From assembly GCA_010093605.1 (NCBI GenBank), contig MU004181.1, positions 620,001 through 684,000 of the forward strand: DNA of 64,000 nt, in the 5' to 3' direction. The stretch's first letter is position 1. Each line of letters opens with the position of its first letter. Under the pieces are notes generated by a model. The model was not told where the DNA came from. It saw nothing but the letters and a program-made list of their open reading frames with translations, and ran no database searches. The DNA is from Lophium mytilinum (Eukaryota; Ascomycota; Dothideomycetes; Mytilinidiales; Mytilinidiaceae). Shown here one piece after another: positions 46,316-57,230 of the stretch. The position numbers were made by a program, and so were the translations under genes.

Positions 46316-47236
46316 ATGTCCCCTAACCCACCCTCAGCAGTCCACCAACATGTCGCCACCATCCCCGATTCATCCTCCTCCTCAACCGCCATCCGCATAG
46401 GCTACACCGACTGTCCCGCCACCACCACCCCCCAAAAAGGCACCATCCTCCTCATCCACGGCTGGCCCCAGACATCCCACCAATCCTGCCACGTGATCAC
46501 CCCCCTCACCAACGCTGGCTACCGCCTCATCATCCCCGACTACCGCGGCGCAGGTCAATCCTCCAAACCCGCCAGTGGCTACAATAAAGTCACCATGGCG
46601 ACCGACCTGCACACCCTCATCCGCTCGCACCTCTCCATCACCTCGAGAATCCACATCGTAGGCCACGACATCGGCGGCATGATCGCCTACGCCTACGCTA
46701 CTCGCTTCGCGGAGCATGTAGCGAGTGTAGTATGGGGCGAGTGCCCCCTCCCCGGCACTTCCGTCTACGAAGAGGTCAAGCGCACCGACGACGTGTTCCA
46801 CTTCCTCTTCCATCGCGTACCGGACTTGCCGGAGGCGCTGGTGGCTGGCCGTGAGCGGGTGTATTTGAAGCACTTCTTTGACAAGCAGAGCTTTAACACG
46901 GCGTGGATCACGAAGGAGGCGCTGGATGTGTATGCGAGCGCATTTGAGCAGCCGGGGGCGATGAGGGCGGGGTTTGAGATTTATCGGACGTTTGAGCAGG
47001 ATGCGCGGGAGAATCGGGAGTGGTGGAAGAAGGAGGGGAGGTGTGGAGTGCCGGCGTTGGGGTTGTTTGGGGGGGAGTTTTTGTTGCAGGAGCTGGCGGG
47101 GGGGATGATGGGGGAGGGGCATGAGGAGGGGAAGTGGAGTGTGAGGGTGGTGGAGGGGAGTGGGCATTATGTTGCGGAGGAAGCGCCGGAGGGGTTTGTG
47201 AGAGAGGTTTTGGGGTTTGTGGGAGGGATTGAGTAA
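46316..47236 (+). CDS. Alpha/beta hydrolase, epoxide-hydrolase-like
   Basis: 306 residues, one exon, no signal peptide. The oxyanion motif HGWP (about 49-52), the strand IIPDYRGAGQS and the nucleophile elbow GHDIGG (Asp near 123 as nucleophile) are those of soluble epoxide hydrolases and related dehalogenases. The C-terminal EGSGHYVAEEAPEGF supplies the catalytic His. A Trp-rich cap segment lies between, including VWGECPLPG. Expected to open epoxides or cleave related substrates in the cytosol; the exact substrate is unknown. The coding strand drifts to G-rich at the 3' half, which creates long antisense frames. Confidence 0.9.
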   Translation: MSPNPPSAVHQHVATIPDSSSSSTAIRIGYTDCPATTTPQKGTILLIHGWPQTSHQSCHVITPLTNAGYRLIIPDYRGAGQSSKPASGYNKVTMATDLHTLIRSHLSITSRIHIVGHDIGGMIAYAYATRFAEHVASVVWGECPLPGTSVYEEVKRTDDVFHFLFHRVPDLPEALVAGRERVYLKHFFDKQSFNTAWITKEALDVYASAFEQPGAMRAGFEIYRTFEQDARENREWWKKEGRCGVPALGLFGGEFLLQELAGGMMGEGHEEGKWSVRVVEGSGHYVAEEAPEGFVREVLGFVGGIE

Positions 47237-47419
47237 TTGATTGCATGACTCGAATGAGGATATTAGGCATTAGACGTAAAGGAGAGGAATTCCGCGTGCA
47301 TAAGGGCGGTGATTGAGCTCCTAAGAGCGGACTGTAATGTATAAAGATGTACGTAGACTACAGTGACGGGTTATGAGATTGGACACACTGGTTTGCCAGC
47401 GTTTGGAGTGCCCCGCAGA

Positions 47420-47590
47420 GTTTCGGCAGCCCAAAACCGGTGTCAATTTCCAGGCAGTGCCAATTAGGCTGTCTCTTGACTAACTAGCTACTAAATAGCC
47501 AAGCGACCCCTTACTATGGTGTTGAGTGGGCAAGATTTCGGTCAAGTAGTATTGGATCCGCGCACCTGGACTCATGAGAAATGTTGGTAG
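47420..47590 (+). repeat. Dispersed repeat, copy B
   Basis: Shares TTTCCAGGCAGTGCCAATTA, CCCCTTACTATGGTGTTGAG and the following blocks with copies A, C, D and E in the same order. Confidence 0.65.
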
Positions 47591-48599
47591 CGTGTGAGGG
47601 CTTGCGCCTTCATAAAAAACGACCGAATGCGAAGACACTTTGACAGCCATCTCCGACTTTTCCTTTTGTCGACATACCTAATCCCTACCCTATATACCCT
47701 TACTCGAACAGAGACGGCGACGCAGGTCAGACCCTTCTCGATGACCATGCTAAGCCCCTACATGTCCCATTTGTGTCAACCAGAGTCCATGCAGCCGGTT
47801 CTGGTAGTAGCCCAAGTGCGTGATGATTCACGCTAGAATGCAGCCATTCAATTCAAGTCCTTTGTCCGAGCACTCCATTAGTCAACCCAGGCACCCCAAT
47901 CAAAGCTTCACCAATACCGTCCATCCAACTCATCGCAGTAAATCATTCCCCCTATTCGTGAAGAACAACGTGGAACACACCAATAGGACAAGACGCTGAG
48001 GTTTGCAAAGTTTGTCAAGCATGCCGACAGGTTAACTGACACTAGTGTTGACATATCAGGAGCATTTCAGCAGGTCAGGGTAGGGGGTGTTGGTTGGTCT
48101 CCAGAGGCAAGCTCTTCGGCCAGGCAAGTGGGCTTTGGGGGACCACTGGCTGTCGACGACGCCGAGTACTGACATGATCCATTCCGGAGCAGACTGTTGT
48201 TGGTATTCCCAGAGCAAACTAGCAGATCTAGGGGTTGCCTTTCTGGATAGCAGGCTCTTTGAAGGCTAGCTATCGACGATGCCGTGAGAGTAAATGGGCA
48301 ACCTCTTCTTGCAAACTGGCTATTCTTGAAGATCTAGGAGCCAAATCCATAGGTGAGAGGTTTGGCTTGTGAGGGTAACAGCTTCGCTGAGACTCTTGGC
48401 TTGCCTAACTCGTTCTGAAAGCCTGGAACGCCAGCAACTGCTCGTCTGTGGGCTCAATTCGCGACGTCTTTTTAAAGTGGGCCGTGGCCTCTTGCATGGC
48501 CAGACTTAGGCGCCTCTTTCCGGAGCTCGGCCTTCAGAAGTGGTAGCGGTTTCACAGTCCTAGAGTACGAAGTCGTAGAGAATCTTCGAACGGAACCAG
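47591..48599. other. Unassigned region between repeat copy B and the gypsy fossil
   Basis: Several frames of 60-80 codons without texture. It may be the degraded remainder of the retroelement; no family is recognisable. Confidence 0.4.
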
Positions 48600-49340
48600 C
48601 CGGTGGCTCAGAGATGTGTTTCCAGGTTGGCAAGGGTGTCAGGAAAGCGTAGGCTGCGAATTGCTGCAAGCTTCTCCTCAGAGGTTGTGACCCAAAGCTG
48701 TGTTGTCTACTTTCTGCCGCAGCAGCGTGATAGACGGGTAGCTAGGTAAGGTCTTGGACCAAGAGCTGCGTCGGGTGGTTAAGGTATTTGTCAAGACATT
48801 TGCTGAGCACGAATATATCGTCAACGTAGGGCCTCGTGAAGGCGAACTTCTTAATACGTAGGATGCGATGAATGTATTGCTGCACTTAGGGAGGGTTTCT
48901 ACGATAGCCTTGGACGGCGACTTTGACTTGCTCCTGGCCACGGTGAGACACGACTACCAGCTTCTGGTAATCAGAACGCGTCACATTCCACTGGTAAAAA
49001 AAGAATGCGCCGTCCCAGACTGTTATATAGTGGGCGCCAGCGACTGCCGACGTGATGTCCGATTGTAGAGGCATGGGTAGGCGTCGGGGGTGGTAACCTT
49101 GTTCAGGCCTCAAATGTCGACGAGAACCCTGCCCTTCCGAATGGTCGACCCGTCCACGTTCTCGGTCTTCCAAGTCCTTAGGCGAGAGGTTTGGCATGTG
49201 AGGGTAGAAGCTTCGCCGAGGGACCAGGATATGACGACCACGTCGGCACCGTGTTCGTCGATGCTTGGGGGGGGGAGTCAATGAGTCCCAGGGGTTGGTC
49301 TTTGTATTCTGAAGCAAAGTCAGCTCCAGCATCGTGATTA
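48600..49340 (-). mobile_element. Ty3/gypsy LTR-retrotransposon fossil, reverse-transcriptase part
   Basis: Minus-strand translations recall the fungal gypsy reverse transcriptase: a YPMPLQSDI-like block, a motif resembling SVVDxASFFYQW, a QYIHRIL-like segment and a YVDD-like core. Only this part of pol is recognisable. The element is broken, with several lesions, and is old. Direct copies of the dispersed repeat on both sides (47420-47590 and 49560-49870) may be its terminal repeats, but this is not shown. Confidence 0.7.
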
Positions 49341-49559
49341 ACAGTGGCGGGTGGTGTAACGAAGAGGAAGAGTACGAACCTAACTTTTTTTTTTTTTTGG
49401 GAGAGGTGGTAGGGGAGGCAACGCCATGCGCTTATAGTCAGTACAAAGTCATGCAGGGGATGGAGTTATCGTATGTACAACTACTGTCGTAACCGGGTCG
49501 AACCGTTTGGAACTAAGAGTAAGCCAGCTAGTAACAGAGATCTGGGTCTTACAGGATAT

Positions 49560-49680
49560 TAAAGATCTAAGGCGATGTCGAGTTTCAAGCAGTGTAGATT
49601 AGACTGCCTTTTGACTAAGCATCTGCTTAGCAGCCAGGCTACCCCTTACAGTGGTATTTCTTTAACAAGCCTAAAGCCTT
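49560..49680 (+). repeat. Dispersed repeat, copy C (partial)
   Basis: Matches copies A and B from GTTTCAAGCAGTGTAGATTA through CCCCTTACAGTGGT, then diverges. Confidence 0.6.
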
Positions 49681-49723
49681 TTTAGTTCAATATGCAGTAT
49701 TAAATGTATTGATTAACACAATA

Positions 49724-49870
49724 ATAATTAGACTACCTCTTCACATGGTAGTTACCGACTAGTGGGGCCGCCCCTTACAGTGGTGTTTAGGTCTTGAGCA
49801 ATGTTGAAGCCAAGCAGTGTCAGATCTATGTGCCCAGACTTATGGCTTGGTATTGTAGCCTACGCTCACA
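49724..49870 (+). repeat. Dispersed repeat, copy D
   Basis: Carries the second half of the repeat: CCCCTTACAGTGGTGTTTAG, GCCAAGCAGTGTCAGATC and CCAGACTTATGGCTTGGTA, the last also present in copy E. Confidence 0.6.
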
Positions 49871-50068
49871 AATAAACACCTTGGCCCGCTGGATTGCGTT
49901 TGATACGTCAACAGCGCTAGTATTTTGTGACCTGTCGGCATCCTCGACAACCTTTCCAAATATCAGCCTCCTGCCATGTCGGGGTAGCATACATTTTTTC
50001 ACGGAGAAGTGATTGTCTTATGGGGGTATTGACTTCGACTAATATTACTGCAACCTAGAAATGCTATC

Positions 50069-50820
50069 CTAATCCTTCCCCACGTGAACCCATTCCTCAA
50101 ACCTCCTTTCTTCAGCTGAACGAGCGATACAATGCCGCTTTTCGACCAATGTCAAATGTAAAAACAGGAACTGTGGCCACGAACAAACAAAGACACATGC
50201 TATGCGCCCAAAAGGGATTTCTAGCAACAACAATATGAGCTGCATCATTGAGTAGAACCAGAAGATTCTTTTATATCTGCCCTGCAACATGTGAGCAACG
50301 CACCGCTACTGAGATTGAAACTTAGAGGTTTCATGGATAAACTTACTTCCACTTCATGGTGCGAAAGTGCAATTAGGATTATAGATCCGGTAATGACCTC
50401 GAACATGGTAGCAGCACTTTTAGGCGTACCGAACCAAAACGAACCGAGATCCGTTAGGTTTGCTAGTCTACTCGCGTCGGCATAGGCACTGATGCTCCCA
50501 GACCTGATAAGGAGGAGAATGTAAATTGAGGAGAGACCTCGACGCGTATTCCGATTCTTGACGCGAGGAAGCAGCAAAAGTGGGCATAGACCTAGGAATG
50601 CGAGGCCGAGATGGACCGCGAGGCGCTGCTTTTGGAGGAAGTGGAAAATGCTGATCGGGTCGACGCGGTTGACGAGTTGGCTGTCGATGATTATGAGGCA
50701 GAGTGATACCACAAAGCTGAAAGCGAAACTTTGGGTGAGGTCGAAAAGATGCTCGAGTGCTTCTGCGTCCCGTAGAAGCGGACGGGCAACCATGACGGGC
50801 TGTACGACGATGATAAATGT
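50069..50820 (-). CDS. Uncharacterised multipass membrane protein (5' end unresolved)
   Basis: Two exons are clear: 50820-50347 and 50281-50069, joined by a 65-bp GTAAGT-CAG intron in phase 0. A CAG acceptor at 50823-50821 shows that at least one exon lies further upstream; an ATG near 51095 followed by short GT-flanked pieces is a candidate start, but phases did not join cleanly. The visible part has five to six hydrophobic segments, including FAFSFVVSLCLIII, LAVHLGLAFLGLCPLLLLP, FEVITGSIILIAL and LILLLLEIPFG. The C-terminus is charged (RRFEEWVHVGKD). I recognise no family. Many anonymous fungal membrane proteins look like this. Confidence 0.6.
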
Positions 50821-51336
50821 CTGGGATTGAAATAATGAGGGTTTTCCGTGGCTGTAGCAAGAGGAAAGGTATGCTGGGGATCGAGAAACGGAAAGAGCCT
50901 CTCAATGTCGGCGTGTGGGTGAGACCTGTGGTAGCGAATTCGCGAGCCGTGGGTGGGTCGAGCCGCAGGCCCTCCGATATGAATTGGTTACCTAACGCTG
51001 ATTTCATACCTATTTTTAACGTGTAGAATACTTCAAGTAATGTAAAGAAAGTTTGTGAAAGCTGTGGGATACATACCCTGAGATAGTGTCTTCATATACT
51101 TTCGCACGGATTCACGGGTTACCTCTTGGTATCCAGGCGAGCCTGGAACACGTGCGCCAGGGTGAGTATCTATAATCGGAGATATTGAAACGATCTCTTA
51201 TGGGTAGGTACCGTGGTAATCTCGCCCACAATTTTTGTCCAATCATCTACTTCCCCGTGGTTCTTTGCAGCCTCCCGCTCAGTGCGCCGTCTGATCTGTA
51301 TCGCGTGTTCAATCCCGCCCGACAACTTCTTACCCA

Positions 51337-52694
51337 ATGGCGGATCTTATAGAAGAGTACCGCCAACTCAAGCGGGAGGAAGGCAGGTTGGATCAACAAT
51401 TCCAGCAGATAACGAAACGATTGGAGGAGCAGAGTGAGCAGGTTATAGCGCGGACTGATGTGGTGCAGACGCAAACCAAGAAGCTGGAGTCGCAAAGAGA
51501 AGAGCTGAGGATTCAGACCAGACAGCTACAAAAGCTGGAAGAAGAGGAAGAGCAGACCGAGAGAAAAAAGACGGATGTAAAGGTTAACAGACGGGTACGT
51601 CCCTCGGCCTGGATAGACACAGGAAACGAATTGACCGATCTACTAGAACAACAAGCGGAAACTTGATGCTCTCCAAACGTCAATCGACTCTATCCTTAGC
51701 TCCTTGCAGCAGCCGCGGGAAAAGACGCCTGCTCCCACCATATACGATCTAGAAACGACATCTAGCTCCTCACCTTCTCCAGCCGGACTGGGCGCTACCG
51801 GTCAGCTAGAGGCAGCCGCGTCGACTACACCATCGGCAGAAAATGTTTTAGATCAACTACAGCTTGCATCTCGGGGCAACAAGTCTCCTAGTCCACCACC
51901 GCAGAATCCACAAGATTCGCAGCTCCCACCCTACGTCCGCCTCGCAAATGTAGCCAAAAGTCTTCAAGTTCCATACCAAGCAGAAAAGACCGACTCGTTA
52001 CCCTCCAGAGAGGCATCAAGACCAGACGGGGTACGGAGCATTTCCGTCGAATTTCCGTCGATCAACATGCGTCGGAATGGTAAATACGTGGAACTGAGGT
52101 GCAGGACTGGGAGATGCGACAGCATATGGCCTGGCGTCAATTGCGCCCTGAAAGAGGGAGACTCGAAGGCAGCCGAGTTCAAAGGCATCGACGGGTTCAA
52201 GACGCATATAATAAGCTCACATCGTGTTGCATGGCGGCAGAGTAGCGGATTTCAGACCGATCCTTTGGACCGAGTTCTGTCGTTCTGCCGGCTCAAAGAG
52301 TTGAATGAGGCGGAGGTGGAGGCTATCATAGGGCGGGGAAGGATGGGCTATGAGAGTGAGTGTTCTGGATCCTTGACTGGATATGCATACTAATGGTGAT
52401 ATGTTGCTAGTGCAGCTGCTTCACCTAAACAGTCCTCCTAATAAACCTCCGTTTGAGCTTTCCGCGAAGCGAAAGAGAAGTCAGAGTCCTAGTAAAATAT
52501 CACCAGATCACAGTAGCCAGAACTCTGCCACGCTATCCCCTGATGAGGACGTGGACAAAGGTATAAAAGCTGTCAAATCCAATTCCTTTGCTAGTGAGCA
52601 AAGAAGCGGCGCGGCGAAGAGACGTCACACACGGTTCTTCCGGGTCCCGTCTAAAACACCTTCAATCTTTGATAATTCGGATGACTTGTTCTAG
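51337..52694 (+). CDS. Coiled-coil protein with basic C-terminus, function unknown
   Basis: Three exons: 51337-51594, 51656-52355 and 52411-52694, total 413 residues. Residues 1-82 form a strong coiled coil (EEGRLDQQFQQITKRLEEQ and onwards, Gln/Glu/Arg-rich). Residues about 95-200 are Ser/Pro-rich and disordered. A small domain at about 225-285 has spaced Cys and His residues (ELRCRTGRCDSIWPGVNC, then THIISSHRV), suggestive of a zinc-finger-like fold. The C-terminal 90 residues are basic (AKRKRSQSPSK and AAKRRHTRFFR), likely nuclear-localising. Ends in an acidic-aromatic tag DNSDDLF. Such an architecture is common in fungal chromatin or transcription-related proteins, but no family is recognised. 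Confidence 0.78.
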
Positions 52695-54540
52695 TAGAGT
52701 AGTCAGCATGATCAAAAGGACAAATGCGACATCATGGAAGAACGCAATGTCCACAAAACGTGGTGGAAGATCTTGAATACACCATCTCGACATGTCGGAT
52801 CTTGTTCTACCCAGAGCCATCCGAATGCCCACGAGAACCCGGAGACTAAAAAGACAGTATTTGTCCAGCACATCAAGCGAGTTTGCTAAGCACTAAAAGC
52901 ATCAAGGGCGGAGGAGTTCGACAGTGTAACGTAAGACGTGCCCGGATATCAACCTAGTCCGGTACCCGCGGGCGCATTGTCGTAAAGAAGGGTGCGAGTT
53001 TGGTCATGACGATGCAAGGACCAGGGAACGGCTTTGGATTGGTCACAATTGTGCTGAGCATTGAAACGTGGACCAGGGCTCGGAATCAATCAACCAATCG
53101 AACAGTTGATCGAATCAATCGAAGTCTTGGCAACTCGATTGACTTGATTAGCCATCTAGAAAAGGTTTAATTAATTAATATTACAAGGCCTAATTAATTA
53201 AAAATTAGAGTTATTAAACCTTATATATAAGTATAGTAGTGTTAATATTCTTTAAGCTTAGAGGTCTATAATTCTTAGCCTTCTATTAGCTTCCTCTTAA
53301 GCTAACTAACTAGCCTACTTACTATTTTTAGCCTTTCTATTTTATACTTACTATTATCTATATACTTACTATAAACTATATACTTTCTATTTTCTATATA
53401 CTTTCTATTTTATATAGCCTTAATAAATTACTAAAATATAGAGTTTTTATAATAGCGCCTATATAATAGTACTACTACTACTACTATACTACCGCGTTCT
53501 AATTAATAGGCTATTACTTCTTTATTATTAACCTATAGTTATTATTCTTAACATCCGGCTTATTAGTAAACCTATTAACCTGCTATCTAACTCTCTTCTA
53601 CTAATACCTTATCTACCTATAAACGCCGCCCTACTTCTAAATATAACGCCGTAAATATTTCTATACCTTATCTCCCGCAAGTATCTAATGCTAACAAGCT
53701 ATAAGGCGTACGTAATGCGCGTAATTAATAATAATAGAAGGAAGCTATATAGCTAGCGTATAATAACGCCTATAATAGAATTAATTAGAGTTATCTAGAG
53801 GGCTATTATTAATCTATAGAAGGTATATTTAACTACTTTAAAGTAACTTAGTAGCACGGCTATAAGGTTATTTAAGAATTAAATAATATATAGTATTAGC
53901 TATATAAGATCTACTATTAATAAAGAGTATATTTATTCTATATTTATATAGATAATAGAATATTAAATTATACTAAGTACCTAGTAAAAGTATATAGAAT
54001 TTTTCTTAGAAAGTATATAGTACTAGTAGTAAAGCTTTTAATAATAGAATAGCTATAACTATTAGCTAATTATCTAAAAGAATAGTAGATAATTAATACT
54101 ATTATCCGCGGCTTCTAATCTACCCGGTTCTTCTAGCTTCTTCTCTAATAGATAGTGCATATAAAGATACTATTTATAGCTATTAATAGTTCTCTATTTT
54201 ACGCGCTTCTTATATACCTTAATAAGGCTATTAAGGTTAGCTAGTACCTAGTTAGTAATAAGACTATACACGGTATAGTAATATTAGAGTTCTATTACTA
54301 TTAATAAACTATTAAGGCTATACTTACTAAGGCACCTAGTAAGCTATACTTCTTAATAGATATCTAGACTATATATAATAGAAAGTTACTACTTAAAATT
54401 AATACTTACTTTATAGATATTAATAATAAGTACTATTTAATCTTACTAGTATTACTAGAGTTACTTAATATATATAGTGGCACTAAGCTTAAGAAAATAG
54501 TAATAGAAATATTTAAGGTATAATAGTCTATCTAAGTATA

Positions 54541-54690
54541 TATTATATTAGCCTCTCTATTATATATTAGCCTCTCTATTATATATTAGCCTCTCTATTA
54601 TATATTAGCCTCTCTATTATATATTAGCCTTTCTATTATAGATTAGCCTTACTATTATATATTAGCTTTACTATTATATATTAGCCTATA
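54541..54690 (+). repeat. 19-bp minisatellite inside the hAT element
   Basis: About seven to eight head-to-tail copies of a 19-bp unit, core TATTAGCCTCTCTATTATA, with decay in the last copies. Confidence 0.85.
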
Positions 54691-55390
54691 TATAGCTATA
54701 CTATTTTACTATATACTCTCTATTTTACTATATACTCTCTATTATACTATATACTCTCTATTTTATTTTACTACTTAGCTAACTATCTATCTATCTTAGT
54801 TATTTAAAATCCGCCTAGAGCAGGTTAGCTATATTATTACTAATAATGCCCCTAATCTAGATATCCTTTTATAAGAGATAGCTAACTTTAGCATTAATAA
54901 ATATACCTAGTAACTATATTACCTTAGCTATATTATAAACCTAATTATTAGTACTCTCTTTATAGGTAAGTAGAAGGGAGAGTTTATAGAGAATTATAAT
55001 TATAACCTACTAGATAAGAAGATAGTATTAGAGCTATAAATCTAGCGCCGCATTAAACTAATTATAAAGCTGTAATATATTATAATATAGCTATTTAATT
55101 CTAAAAAGTGCATGCAGCGCCTGCTAAAGAGCTAGCTATAGGCTAGTAAGAAGAAGAAGCTTCTACCTATTAAGCTAGTAGTAACTAGATAGAATACCCT
55201 TAAGTTAATAATAGAGCGTATAGTTAAGATCTAGGTATATATTAATATAGTAGTTATAGAAGAGGTTATAGATATATATAGTTATATAGTCTTTATACTA
55301 TTCTTATACTTACTATTCTTATATCTACTATTATTTATATATTTACTATAATCTATATACTTTCTATTTTCTATATACTTTTTATTTATT

Positions 55391-55525
55391 ATTAGCCCTT
55401 CTATTTATTAGCCCTTCTATTTATTAGCCCTTCTATTTATTAGCCCTTCTATTTATTAGCCCTTCTATTTATTAGCCCTTCTATTTATTAGCTCTTCTAT
55501 TTATTAGCCCTTCTATTTATATAGC
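55391..55525 (+). repeat. 16-bp minisatellite inside the hAT element
   Basis: About eight head-to-tail copies of ATTAGCCCTTCTATTT. The unit shares TTAGCC and a pyrimidine run with the other minisatellite and with scattered single copies at 53320-53420. Confidence 0.85.
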
Positions 55526-57230
55526 CTACTAATATCTAATAGTATAGTAATTATATTAGGGCAGGGCTATATAGAATAATATATAAGTACTACCTATATA
55601 AATAAGAAAGAAGCTATAGATTATTAAAAGCTATCTTATAGATCTAGACTAGATTATAATTATTAAATATTTAGAGCTTTTAAAGCTATTTAAGATTACT
55701 ACTAAGCGCCTAGAAGGTTATATTCTAGAGAAAGGGGATAGCTCTCTATAGAAGGTTCTTTCTATATTTAAAAAGCTACTATACTATCTAGAAAGGTATA
55801 AGGTTTAGTATACTAACTATTCTAATAGCTACTTTAAAAGCGGTATTAATCTAGTATAGATAAAGCTAGATAAGTACTATAAGTATACTAATAGCTCGCC
55901 TATATATATTACCGCTATTATTCTTAATCTAATAATAAAATAGTAATAGGCGCATAAGTTCTAGATAAAAGAGTAGATTAAGGTAGTAGAAAAGAAGGTA
56001 AAAGGCCTATAATTAGAATATAAGAATATAGTTATTAAGTACTAAAAGAGGTAATAGCTAGAAGTATCTATATATAATAATAATAACTTCTATAGTAGCG
56101 CCTTTTTAAATAGCTTCTTAATAAGTACTTTATAGTTAGTAACTCCTTTAGATTCTAGTACTCTAATACCTACGCCTGCACTTAATAATAAGTATACTAG
56201 ATAGATTGCCCGTAGATTATATAAGAATAACATCTTAGTAATTAATCTAATAGAGTATTAGATTATAAAGCTTAAAGAACCTTAATTCTCTTAATTAGTA
56301 TATATAGCTCTTAACCTTATATCTTACCCTACTATAAGTACGTTTAATAAGCGAGACTTTAACTAAACCGGCTTACTATAGAACTTAAGGAGGTCTACCT
56401 TATATATAAACGTTATAGGCGCGTACATTGCATTAATATTATGGGATAGAGAGGGCCTTATTAATATAGTAGATGGAGGCCTTATACGGGGGCGGCAGCT
56501 AAAGCGGCAGCGAGAGGAGGAAGATGAGCTAAAGGATGAGCGGGAGGATGAGCGGGAGGATAAGCGGGAGGATAATACTAAGGAGGATGATGACTTATAT
56601 AACTAAATTACTAACCGTGTGCGCCAAGCCTTTAATATATTTAATCTTTCAATTAATTTAATATTAAATCAATTAATTCAATTAATTTGAACCTCTGCTA
56701 ATTAAGCAGTCGATTTGATTGATATTACGAAGCCTGATTGATCGATCGGTTGATTCCGAGCCCTGACGTGGACTGAGCTGGCTTGGAACTTCCATTGTCT
56801 CTCAGGTTGTATCTGCTAGGATTAGTCTTATATTTCGGTTTGGACACTCATTCCTTGCAATGTTATAGATCGCAACGTGTGATTTAACGCTTTCTCTTCT
56901 TAAGCTTGAGTTCGTGCAAATCTCGGGGATGTTGTGAATTAGACAATATTTGTGTGCATTTTGCCTGGCGGGCTACGGCGTCTGAAGTCCTCCATGCTGT
57001 CCAGAAAACTAGCAGCGGTATCCGTTTTTCTTGTGCCTAACCCGCAAATAGCCTTCGGTTATTTCTATTTGAGAAGACGGCCTTGACTTTCGGATCAAAG
57101 CTTTTCGTTGGTAGCATCGCGATCTACTCAACTTCTACAAGGTGATTTCGCGGTTGAGATGGAGTAGCATATGCATCTCTGAAACTTTGTCCTGTTCTTG
57201 ATGCTTGATTTGGTGGTCTGACAACTACTT

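Larger units (their letters stand above)
53074..56765 (+). mobile_element. hAT-superfamily DNA transposon, AT-saturated by RIP-like mutation
   Basis: 3,692 bp with inverted ends CAGGGCTCGGAATCAA, flanked by the 8-bp direct duplication ACGTGGAC (53066-53073 and 56766-56773), the hallmark of hAT insertion. The inside is extremely AT-rich with TpA excess. Translating the plus strand at 55700-55930 gives hAT transposase-like stretches such as INLVWIKLDKYYKYTNSSP and SPIYITAIILNL, interrupted by many stops, so the transposase is dead. The 3' end carries an acidic Glu/Asp-coding repeat (about 56500-56590) that largely escaped the bias. No open frame above 60 codons survives in the whole block. Both ends and the target duplication are intact, so it has not moved since decay began. 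Confidence 0.9.

Noticed and set aside
46382-47270. Long minus-strand frames opposite the epoxide-hydrolase-like gene
   Set aside because: Low-complexity shadows of its skewed coding strand.
49385-49398. Run of T residues possibly marking a retroposon tail
   Set aside because: Isolated run with no adjacent element end or target duplication.
54541-55525. Regular repeats that could suggest a CRISPR array
   Set aside because: Head-to-tail minisatellites without spacers, inside a fungal transposon.
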